Positions 1 through 5,414 of a DNA stretch of 5,671 nucleotides are shown here, in pieces; positions within the stretch are counted from its first letter, which is position 1; each line of letters opens with the position of its first letter. The position numbers and the translations under genes are program-made. This DNA comes from Pseudolysobacter sp. (GTDB taxonomy: Bacteria; Pseudomonadota; Gammaproteobacteria; Xanthomonadales; Rhodanobacteraceae). The stretch is from positions 1-5,671 of the forward strand of contig JANXUW010000675.1 of assembly GCA_025351985.1 (NCBI GenBank). The letters run 5' to 3'. The notes under the pieces are model-generated. The model did not search any database and was not told the origin of the DNA. It worked only from the letters and a program-made list of their open reading frames with translations.

Positions 1-555
1 GGCGAGTTCGCGCGTGTGCATAAACGCAGCGATGGCATCGTCGTTGCGATTGAGTTTGGCCAGGCTGCGACCAGCCATGTACGCCGCCCAGGTGCCGCGC
101 AGCGCGCGCTCACTCACGGGCAACGCCAGCACGGCATCGAAGCGACTCAGTGCGGCGGCATACTGGTCGGTGCCGAAGGCGACGGCGCCTGCGGTGTAGG
201 CGCGCAGTTCCTCGGACAATCCGTCACCTTCCGCATAGGCTTTTTCCGCATCGGGCTGGCTGCGCGCGCGTATTAATTTTTCGACTTCTTCGGGCCGCAG
301 GCTGTCGTGATCGACCTTGTCGCGCAGCGCGGTCGGTTCTTCCCACGGACCGGCTTCGATCGCCTTGAATTTATCGGTCGGCGCAGGTGCCAAACGCGAG
401 ACTTCAAAGTCGAACGTGCCTTCCGGCAAGACCAGCAAGGTATCGCGCCGATCGGCGAGCAATTGTTGCGGGAAATCCGGGCCGCAGGCGAGCGCAGGCA
501 TGGCGGTGCTGAGCAACAAAGCCAGCGCAGAAAAAAGGTATTTACGGCTCGACAT
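1..555 (-). CDS. Exported TPR-like helical-repeat protein, C-terminus cut off by window edge
   Basis: 185 codons are open from the ATG at 555 to the left edge with no stop, so the gene is partial at its 3' end. Residues 1-24 form a clear Sec signal peptide (positively charged MSSRK, hydrophobic core, ALA before Cys25). Signal peptidase I cleavage after ALA fits well; a lipoprotein site is less likely because position -3 is Ala, not Leu/Val/Ile. The mature protein would begin CGPDFPQQLLADR, a start I associate with uncharacterised proteobacterial periplasmic proteins. Residues from about 116 are Ala-rich paired helices (AYTAGAVAFGTDQYAAALSR, then AAYMAGRSLAKLNRNDDAIA), the spacing and Gly/Ala/Tyr pattern of TPR-like repeats, which usually mediate protein contacts. 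The start is supported by GGGGAG eight bases upstream. It overlaps the end of the DUF3142 gene by 14 bp, implying co-expression. Function unknown; a scaffold or partner of the DUF3142 lipoprotein is inference. Confidence 0.8.
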   Translation of the reverse strand, partial: MSSRKYLFSALALLLSTAMPALACGPDFPQQLLADRRDTLLVLPEGTFDFEVSRLAPAPTDKFKAIEAGPWEEPTALRDKVDHDSLRPEEVEKLIRARSQPDAEKAYAEGDGLSEELRAYTAGAVAFGTDQYAAALSRFDAVLALPVSERALRGTWAAYMAGRSLAKLNRNDDAIAAFMHTRELA

Positions 556-1804
556 GAATGACACTCCCCGACAAAGAATCCGCGCAACGCAGCCAGCCAA
601 TAATACGCTGCTGGCCGGCTGCAAGGCGCGCGGATTTTTGCAATTGCCAGCGCAAATCTTTTTCCGCGGGCAAGGTTTCTTCGTCGGTCAAAACATAACC
701 GTTGAGTCCATCGGCTTGGCAACCGGATGCCGCGACACGGATCGATGCGGGCAGATCGGCATCGAGATTGCCGTGGTTTTCCAGCAGCACGTCGTACAGG
801 CCCGGCGCTTCACGCAACGACAATTGCGCGCGCACATCCGCGCGCAACGGTTGTCCGGCGATTACCGCATGCAAGGTACTTGTGCGCCAGGCGCGCTGAT
901 CATCGACGGTTGGCAAACGAAACCAGACGATACCCGCCAGATGCGGCGGCGGATCGCGCTGCAACGCTTGCAACAGCGCGGCGACCTCGCGCGGATCGGC
1001 ACGCAGTTCGCGTTGCTCGCTGCCCGCGCGCGATGCCGATGTTTCGCTGGTGACCGCAACCACACGACCGTTTTCATCCCAATCCACGCGTGAGCCATAC
1101 GCCGGCAACGCGATCCGAAACGGTTTATTGCTGCGTGCGGCGAATGCGGCGATCCACGTTGCGGCTTGCGTGCGCGAAAACAAACCGCGATTCGGATTCT
1201 GCACCGCATGCACTTGCAACACCGCCTCATCGACCGGCGCGAGCACTGTTTCGAGATCGCGGGTTTGCAACCAGGTCGGCAATGCTGTGATCGACAGGCG
1301 TAACTCGAGTGGCAGTTTCTGCCGCAGCTCAGCCAACAAGATCGCATATTGCGGCAGACGCGCGCTGGCGCAATCGTGGTCGATTTCGATACCGCGCAAA
1401 CCGATACCGGCATTGCGAAATTGTTGTTGCAGCGAAGTCAGGATCGGCAGCAACACGGCGCTGCTCGCTGGTGCAAGCTGGCCATCGATACGCACGACCG
1501 CGGTGACCGGCAAACCGGTTTGCGCGAGCGCGGCAAGTGCGGGATTTATCGGCTGCAGTTCGCCATCGCTACGCATTTCCACGACGAGAACACGCAGTGC
1601 GGAAAAATCGGCGGGCGCCGCATGCACCGCATCAATGACCGCAGGCGTCCACACGCGTTGCCAGACGTAGGCCTGGTGTTCGAGCGAGAGGTTGACGCGT
1701 GCGCAACCGAGGATCAGACATGTGAGCAGCAATGCACACGCACGCGCGCAAGAAAAAAATCCGGATTGAGATCGTCGCGCGGTTTGCATGCGCCATTGTC
1801 GCAT
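542..1804 (-). CDS. DUF3142-family predicted lipoprotein
   Basis: A 420-residue protein. The N-terminus has basic residues followed by a hydrophobic segment (about 21-33) ending ILGC at Cys34, a probable lipobox (Leu at -2 is slightly off consensus), so the product is probably membrane-anchored and extracytoplasmic. The mature part opens with AYVWQRVWTPAV (45-56), which I recognise as the start of DUF3142. It continues with strands resembling a TIM-barrel order: RVLVVEM (71-77), PVTAVVRIDG (99-108), LRGIEIDHDCA (136-146) and LRLSITALPTWL (168-179). The acidic run Glu140/Asp142/Asp144 sits where barrel glycosidases often keep catalytic acids, but activity is unproven. A separate beta-rich C-terminal part (about 325-420) holds Cys362 and Cys407. 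The ATG at 1804 has GGTGG four bases upstream, a weak and close site; Met6 at 1789 is an alternative that keeps the signal sequence. It is the first gene of a pair with the TPR-like gene and diverges from fbp. Function unknown. Confidence 0.8.
   Translation of the reverse strand: MRQWRMQTARRSQSGFFSCARACALLLTCLILGCARVNLSLEHQAYVWQRVWTPAVIDAVHAAPADFSALRVLVVEMRSDGELQPINPALAALAQTGLPVTAVVRIDGQLAPASSAVLLPILTSLQQQFRNAGIGLRGIEIDHDCASARLPQYAILLAELRQKLPLELRLSITALPTWLQTRDLETVLAPVDEAVLQVHAVQNPNRGLFSRTQAATWIAAFAARSNKPFRIALPAYGSRVDWDENGRVVAVTSETSASRAGSEQRELRADPREVAALLQALQRDPPPHLAGIVWFRLPTVDDQRAWRTSTLHAVIAGQPLRADVRAQLSLREAPGLYDVLLENHGNLDADLPASIRVAASGCQADGLNGYVLTDEETLPAEKDLRWQLQKSARLAAGQQRIIGWLRCADSLSGSVIHVEP
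564..569 (-). promoter_or_regulatory. Ribosome binding site of the TPR-like gene, inside the DUF3142 coding region
   Basis: GGGGAG on the minus strand, eight bases before the ATG at 555. It lies within the last codons of the upstream gene, so ribosomes finishing DUF3142 pass directly over it. This fixes the start of the second gene and supports translational coupling. Confidence 0.65.
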
Positions 1805-1816
1805 CGTGCCACCGCC

Positions 1817-1840
1817 GCGTAGTCATCCGCGTAATCATCG
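1817..1840. repeat. 12-bp tandem repeat in the divergent promoter region
   Basis: GCGTAGTCATCC (1817-1828) is followed directly by GCGTAATCATCG (1829-1840), 10 of 12 bases identical. A third, dispersed copy GCGGAGTCATCC (1901-1912, 11 of 12 identical to the first) includes the fbp ribosome binding site. The tandem pair lies 13-36 bases upstream of the DUF3142 start. The period is close to one helical turn, as in regulator half-sites, but chance is possible. Confidence 0.5.
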
Positions 1841-1841
1841 A

Positions 1842-1870
1842 TCGCGACGGCAGACTTGCTTTCGTCGCGA
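1842..1870. repeat. Perfect 8-bp inverted repeat between divergent genes
   Basis: TCGCGACG (1842-1849) and CGTCGCGA (1863-1870) are exact reverse complements with a 13-base spacer. Placed centrally between the DUF3142 and fbp starts, it could be an operator read by both genes or a leader hairpin. It overlaps the candidate fbp -35 element. No T-run follows on either strand, so it is not an intrinsic terminator. Confidence 0.55.
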
Positions 1871-1883
1871 CAGCCGCGACAAT
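1856..1883 (+). promoter_or_regulatory. Weak candidate sigma-70 promoter for fbp
   Basis: TTGCTT (1856-1861, 3 of 6 consensus bases) and GACAAT (1878-1883, 4 of 6) are separated by 16 bases, about 30 bases before the fbp ATG. The match is poor; position and spacing are the main support. Confidence 0.22.
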
Positions 1884-1902
1884 GCTCGGCATCCCATCCT
1901 GC

Positions 1903-1906
1903 GGAG
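1903..1906 (+). promoter_or_regulatory. Ribosome binding site deciding the fbp start
   Basis: GGAG lies six bases before the ATG at 1913. The reading frame is open to an earlier ATG at 1856, but those 19 extra residues ([10 protein letters not shown]...) are unlike the family, whereas [14 protein letters not shown] from 1913 aligns with known Fbp N-termini. Confidence 0.7.
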
Positions 1907-1912
1907 TCATCC

Positions 1913-2917
1913 ATGCAACCTGTTTCGCTCACCCGTTTCCTGCTTGAGGAACAACGCGCCAAAGGCCTCATCAACGCCGATTTGCGCTTGCTGATCGAAG
2001 TGGTTTCGCGCGCGTGCAAATCGATCAGCATTGCGATCGGCAAGGGTTCGCTCGGCGGCGCGCTCGGCAGCGCGGGCAGCGAGAACGTGCAAGGCGAGGT
2101 ACAGAAAAAGCTCGATGTGCTGTCTAACGAAATCCTGCTCGAAGCGAACGAATGGGGTGGCCATCTCGCAGCGCTCGCTTCCGAGGAAATGGACGACCCG
2201 CACCCGATTCCGCACCGCTATCCGAAGGGCGAATATCTGCTGGTGTTCGATCCGCTGGATGGCTCGTCGAACATCGACGTCAACATTTCGGTCGGCACGA
2301 TCTTCTCGGTACTGCGTTGCCCGGAGGGCGTGAACGAACCCGATGCACAGGCATTTCTGCAGCCCGGTGGGAAGCAGGTCGCCGCCGGTTATGCGGTGTA
2401 CGGGCCGAACACTTTGCTGGTGCTGACGCTCGGCGACGGCGTGCATGTGTTTACGCTCGATCGCGAAATGGGCAGTTTTATTTTATCGCAGCAGAATCTG
2501 CGCATTCCCGAAGAGACCAGCGAGTTCGCCATCAACATGTCGAACCAGCGTCATTGGGAAGCGCCGGTGCAGCGTTATATCAGTGAGCTCGTGGCCGGAA
2601 CGACCGGGCCGCGTGGTCGTGATTTCAACATGCGCTGGGTCGCCTCGATGGTCGCCGATGTACATCGCATTCTTACGCGCGGCGGCATATTCCTGTATCC
2701 GCGCGATACCCGCGACAGCTCCAAGCCCGGCAAACTGCGCCTGCTGTACGAAGCCAATCCGATGAGTTTTATCGTCGAGCAGGCCGGCGGTGCAGCGAGC
2801 ACCGGGCATCAGCGCATACTCGATGTGCAGCCAACATCACTGCACGAGCGCATTGCGGTGATACTCGGTTCGAAGAACGAAGTCGAGCGCGTCGGCGATT
2901 ATCATAAAACCGTTTAG
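1913..2917 (+). CDS. fbp: Class I fructose-1,6-bisphosphatase
   Basis: Cytoplasmic enzyme that hydrolyses fructose 1,6-bisphosphate to fructose 6-phosphate plus phosphate, the committed step of gluconeogenesis. The 334 residues match the family length (E. coli Fbp about 332). Landmarks in order: [15 protein letters not shown] (54-68), metal-binding EE at 91-92, the [13 protein letters not shown] metal/phosphate loop (112-124) with Asp113 and Asp116, [17 protein letters not shown] (148-164), and the family signature [13 protein letters not shown] (273-285) with Lys274 and the metal ligand Glu280. All catalytic positions I can place are intact. The N-terminal AMP-site region differs from the E. 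coli and mammalian enzymes: NADLR (21-25) stands where those have TGELT, and Glu107 replaces the Lys of the KY pair. This resembles Xanthomonas-type Fbp from memory and may mean altered AMP inhibition. A small membrane-protein gene follows after 35 bp with no terminator between, so co-transcription is possible. Confidence 0.97.
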   Translation: MQPVSLTRFLLEEQRAKGLINADLRLLIEVVSRACKSISIAIGKGSLGGALGSAGSENVQGEVQKKLDVLSNEILLEANEWGGHLAALASEEMDDPHPIPHRYPKGEYLLVFDPLDGSSNIDVNISVGTIFSVLRCPEGVNEPDAQAFLQPGGKQVAAGYAVYGPNTLLVLTLGDGVHVFTLDREMGSFILSQQNLRIPEETSEFAINMSNQRHWEAPVQRYISELVAGTTGPRGRDFNMRWVASMVADVHRILTRGGIFLYPRDTRDSSKPGKLRLLYEANPMSFIVEQAGGAASTGHQRILDVQPTSLHERIAVILGSKNEVERVGDYHKTV

Positions 2918-2952
2918 ACTATTGTCGCGTAGCACAACCTGGATCGGTCATC

Positions 2953-3252
2953 ATGCGCTGGTTTTTCATTGCTGCTTTAATTGCCGGATTTGCGATCGCG
3001 TTTTCCACGCGCTCGTCGGGTCTGCTCGCGATCGGACTCGTGCTTGCAGTTATCGGCGTGATCGGCACGATTCTGCAGGTGCTCGATAGTCGCATGGGTG
3101 CGAGTTCGCGCACCGATGCGACACTGCTCGCGGATCGTGAAGTCGCATCGATCCGCGCTGCTGCGTTGCAGACGCGCGCCGCGCAGATCAAGGCGGCGCA
3201 ATCGGCGGACGCCAACGTGGTCAAAACGCCCGACTCGCGCGCGCAACCCTAG
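2953..3252 (+). CDS. Small two-helix inner-membrane protein of unknown function
   Basis: A 99-residue protein. Residues 3-17 and 22-44 are hydrophobic (FFIAALIAGFAIAF; LLAIGLVLAVIGVIGTILQVL), separated by the short turn STRSSG, giving a membrane hairpin. Residues 45-99 are polar and Ala/Arg/Lys-rich, probably a cytoplasmic helix with a flexible end. I recognise no named family, although similar small proteins near fbp in Xanthomonadales seem plausible. The start ATG is preceded by a weak purine stretch (GGATCGG, 2941-2947). It lies 35 bp after fbp on the same strand with no visible terminator, so it may be read from the fbp promoter; nothing in the sequence ties it to gluconeogenesis. The downstream gene is separated by 104 bp. 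Confidence 0.72.
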   Translation: MRWFFIAALIAGFAIAFSTRSSGLLAIGLVLAVIGVIGTILQVLDSRMGASSRTDATLLADREVASIRAAALQTRAAQIKAAQSADANVVKTPDSRAQP

Positions 3253-3287
3253 GGCGTGCGCCATGCGCGGCTCGGAAACTTTCGCTA

Positions 3288-3300
3288 GGTGAGCGTCACC
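3288..3300. repeat. 13-bp palindrome upstream of the GlsB-like gene
   Basis: GGTGA-GCG-TCACC is a perfect 5-bp inverted repeat with a 3-base centre, ending 56 bases before the ATG at 3357. Size and position suit an operator near the promoter. I found no convincing -35/-10 pair beside it in the 104-bp gap 3253-3356. A match this short may be chance. Confidence 0.35.
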
Positions 3301-3356
3301 CAATCGGTGCAGAATGCCAACGCGATCATCCGATCGAGTCTCTTGGGGATACCCGC

Positions 3357-3614
3357 ATGACTGTTGAAGCTCTCATCATTTTCCTGTTAATCGGTGCGAT
3401 TGCCGGCTGGTTGGCTGGCCAGGTCGTGAAAGGTCATGGCTTTGGCCTGATCGGCAATATCGTGGTCGGTATTGTCGGCGCGTTTCTGGCCGGATGGCTA
3501 TTTCCCAGATTGGGTTTGAATCTGGGCTTGCCAGGCATTGTCGGCGAAATCCTCTTTGCCGCGATCGGTGCAATCATCCTGCTGTTCCTGATCGGACTGA
3601 TCAAGCGCGCCTGA
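3357..3614 (+). CDS. GlsB/YeaQ/YmgE-family small membrane protein
   Basis: An 85-residue protein with three hydrophobic segments (about 5-23, 30-49, 60-82), glycine-rich throughout, ending in the basic LIKRA. The block GWLAGQVVKGHGFGLIGNIV (17-36) followed by VGIVGAFLAGWLF (37-49) is the hallmark of the GlsB/YeaQ/YmgE family (PF04226, 'transglycosylase-associated protein'). Members sit in the inner membrane and are often induced by acid, osmotic or stationary-phase stress; their molecular role is unsettled. Length is typical (80-90 residues). The start has a strong GGGGA site (3345-3349) seven bases upstream, so the gene is translated independently. The preceding 104-bp gap holds a small palindrome that may mark its own control. 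A bidirectional terminator follows 33 bases after the stop, so this is probably the last gene of the plus-strand run. Confidence 0.93.
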   Translation: MTVEALIIFLLIGAIAGWLAGQVVKGHGFGLIGNIVVGIVGAFLAGWLFPRLGLNLGLPGIVGEILFAAIGAIILLFLIGLIKRA

Positions 3615-3647
3615 TTTCAACTGCTCCATCGCAAAGTTTCAGGTCAC

Positions 3648-3677
3648 AAAAAACGCCGCGTCATGCGGCGTTTTTTT
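3648..3677. terminator. Bidirectional intrinsic terminator between convergent genes
   Basis: Six A's, the stem CGCCGC (3654-3659), loop GTCAT, the stem GCGGCG (3665-3670) and seven T's. A GC-rich hairpin flanked by A-tract and T-tract terminates in both directions: the GlsB-like gene (plus) and the MHS transporter (minus). Confidence 0.92.
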
Positions 3678-3690
3678 ATCTCCCGAAAAG

Positions 3691-3719
3691 TGATCGGTGC
3701 CAGATATCGGCACCGATCA
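3691..3719. repeat. Perfect 11-bp inverted repeat in the transporter 3' region
   Basis: TGATCGGTGCC (3691-3701) and GGCACCGATCA (3709-3719) are exact reverse complements around AGATATC. It is strong enough to fold in RNA and lies between the transporter stop and the shared terminator. No T-run follows on the plus side; on the minus side only a short CTTTTC follows. It could stabilise the mRNA 3' end or be a dispersed genomic repeat. Confidence 0.75.
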
Positions 3720-3720
3720 T

Positions 3721-3745
3721 GGCGCCGCCGGGGAGCAGCGGCGCC
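3721..3745. repeat. Perfect 8-bp GC-only inverted repeat next to the transporter stop
   Basis: GGCGCCGC (3721-3728) and GCGGCGCC (3738-3745) flank the 9-base loop CGGGGAGCA. It begins one base after the 11-bp repeat and ends 13 bases from the transporter stop codon. The stem is GC-only and very stable, without a T-tract, so it is not a terminator by itself; it is the first of three successive hairpins in the transporter transcript. Confidence 0.7.
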
Positions 3746-3758
3746 CAAACGCCAACTC

Positions 3759-5414
3759 TTACTTCGAGATATCCACGTCCTTGGTTTCGCGCAGGAACAA
3801 GCAACCGATGACGAAGGTGGCGCTCGCCACGATCACCGGATACCACAAGCCGTAATAGATGTTGCCGGTCAACGCGACCAGAGCGAACGCGGTCGTCGGC
3901 AGGAATCCGCCGAACCAGCCGTTGCCGATGTGATACGGCAAGCTCATCGAGGTATAGCGGATGCGGGTCGGGAACAACTCGACCAGCCACGCCGCAATCG
4001 GTCCGTAGACCATCGTCACGTAGATCACGAGGATCGTCAGCAGCAGCAACATCATGCCGATGTTGATCTGTGCCGGATCAGCCTTGGCCGGATAGCCCGC
4101 GGCTTTCAGGCCGTCATCCATCTGCTTGGCAAATCCGTCCTGCGCTGCCTTGAGCGCGGTTGGATCGAGCATCACACCTTCGAACGAGCTCAGCGTATTC
4201 GAACCGATCTTGACCGTGGCGACACTGCCCGCCGGAGCGACAACGTTTTCATACGGCACACCGGCTTTGGCGAGCTTGGCTTTGGCGATATCGCACGAGC
4301 TCAAAAATACTTTCTTGCCGACCGGATCGAACTGGAAACTGCAGGTTTCCGGGTCGGCGACGACGCTGACCGGATTGCTTGCCTGCGCCTGTTCGATGGC
4401 CGGATTGCCGTAATGCGTGAGACCTTTGAAGATCGGGAAAAAGGTCAGCGCGGCAATCAGACAGCCCGCCATCACGATCGGCTTGCGGCCGATCTTGTCC
4501 GACCACCAACCAAAAAACACGAAGAACGGCGTGGCGATCGCGAGCGCACCGGCGATCAGTAGATTGGCCGTGGTGCTATCGATCTTCAAGGTCTGCGTGA
4601 GGAAGAACAGCGAATAGAACTGGCCGGCATACCACACGACGGCCTGGCCCGCCGTCGCACCGAACAATGCCAGCAGCACGACTTTGCCGTTGCCCCAGCG
4701 CGCGAACGATTCGGTCAGCGGCGCCTTCGAGGATTTGCCTTCGGCCTTCATCTGCTGGAACAGCGGCGACTCCTGCAACTGCATGCGGATATACACCGAC
4801 ACCATCAGCAGCACCGCGGAGATCAGGAACGGAATGCGCCAGCCCCAATCGTCGAATGCAGCACCGAGGCTCAGGCGACAAATCAGGATCACCACGAGCG
4901 ACAGGAACAATCCCAGCGTGGCTGTGGTTTGAATCCAGCTCGTGTACAGGCCGCGTTTGCCCGGCGGCGCGTGCTCCGCGACATAGGTTGCCGCACCACC
5001 GTATTCACCACCGAGCGCGAGGCCTTGCAACAGTCGCAGCGCAATCAGGATGATCGGCGCGGCGACACCGATGCTGGCGTAATTCGGCAGACAACCGACG
5101 AGGAAGGTCGATGAACCCATGATCACGATCGTGACCAGGAAGGTGTACTTGCGCCCGATCATGTCGCCGAAACGACCGAACAACAATGCGCCGAACGGAC
5201 GCACCGCAAAACCGGCGGCGAAGGCGAGCAGCGCAAAAATATACGCACTGGTCGGATTCAGTCCGGAGAAAAACTGCTTCGCGATAATCGCGGCGAGCGA
5301 GCCGTAAAGATAAAAGTCGTACCACTCGAAAACGGTGCCAAGACTGGACGCGAAAATGACGCGCTTGTGCCCTGTCGTAAGTGCGCCGCCGCTCTGCGTG
5401 CTTGAGTTTGCCAT
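3759..5414 (-). CDS. MHS-family (metabolite:H+ symporter) MFS transporter with a large periplasmic loop
   Basis: A 551-residue inner-membrane secondary transporter with about 12 helices (roughly 18-40, 56-80, 90-110, 117-137, 162-182, 192-210, 245-268, 280-304, 311-330, 451-475, 493-515, 520-540). Family marks: FEWYDFYLYGS (29-39) in helix 1, typical of ProP/KgtP/ShiA relatives; the MFS loop motif GRFGDMIGRK (80-89) and its second-half copy GWWSDKIGRK (302-311); RLLQGLALGGEYGG (127-140); and VELFPTRIRYT (478-488). MHS members move proline/betaine, shikimate or di- and tricarboxylates with protons; the substrate cannot be read here. Usual length is about 430-450; the excess is a polar loop of about 120 residues between helices 9 and 10 (331-450), predicted periplasmic, with Cys358 and Cys374. 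The ATG is backed by GGGGAG (5422-5427) seven bases upstream. It is a single gene ending at the shared terminator. General class is firm, substrate unknown. Confidence 0.93.
   Translation of the reverse strand: MANSSTQSGGALTTGHKRVIFASSLGTVFEWYDFYLYGSLAAIIAKQFFSGLNPTSAYIFALLAFAAGFAVRPFGALLFGRFGDMIGRKYTFLVTIVIMGSSTFLVGCLPNYASIGVAAPIILIALRLLQGLALGGEYGGAATYVAEHAPPGKRGLYTSWIQTTATLGLFLSLVVILICRLSLGAAFDDWGWRIPFLISAVLLMVSVYIRMQLQESPLFQQMKAEGKSSKAPLTESFARWGNGKVVLLALFGATAGQAVVWYAGQFYSLFFLTQTLKIDSTTANLLIAGALAIATPFFVFFGWWSDKIGRKPIVMAGCLIAALTFFPIFKGLTHYGNPAIEQAQASNPVSVVADPETCSFQFDPVGKKVFLSSCDIAKAKLAKAGVPYENVVAPAGSVATVKIGSNTLSSFEGVMLDPTALKAAQDGFAKQMDDGLKAAGYPAKADPAQINIGMMLLLLTILVIYVTMVYGPIAAWLVELFPTRIRYTSMSLPYHIGNGWFGGFLPTTAFALVALTGNIYYGLWYPVIVASATFVIGCLFLRETKDVDISK

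Noticed and set aside
317..1093. A 258-codon plus-strand open frame across the left region
   Set aside because: It is antisense to the DUF3142/TPR-like pair, its protein shows no domain and is Arg/Ala/Gln-rich as expected of a GC-rich shadow frame; the minus-strand frames have signal sequences and family motifs.
1856..1912. A longer N-terminus for fbp from the ATG at 1856
   Set aside because: The extra 19 residues do not resemble the family, and the GGAG-preceded ATG at 1913 gives the expected 334-residue protein.
3274..3301. A sigma-E-like promoter (GGAAACTTT) for the GlsB-like gene
   Set aside because: The -35-like word has an inserted base, and no matching -10 occurs at the usual spacing.
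3663..4562. A 299-codon plus-strand open frame opposite the transporter
   Set aside because: It starts inside the terminator stem, is rich in Arg, Asp, His and Gln with no recognisable fold, and is antisense to a clear MFS gene.
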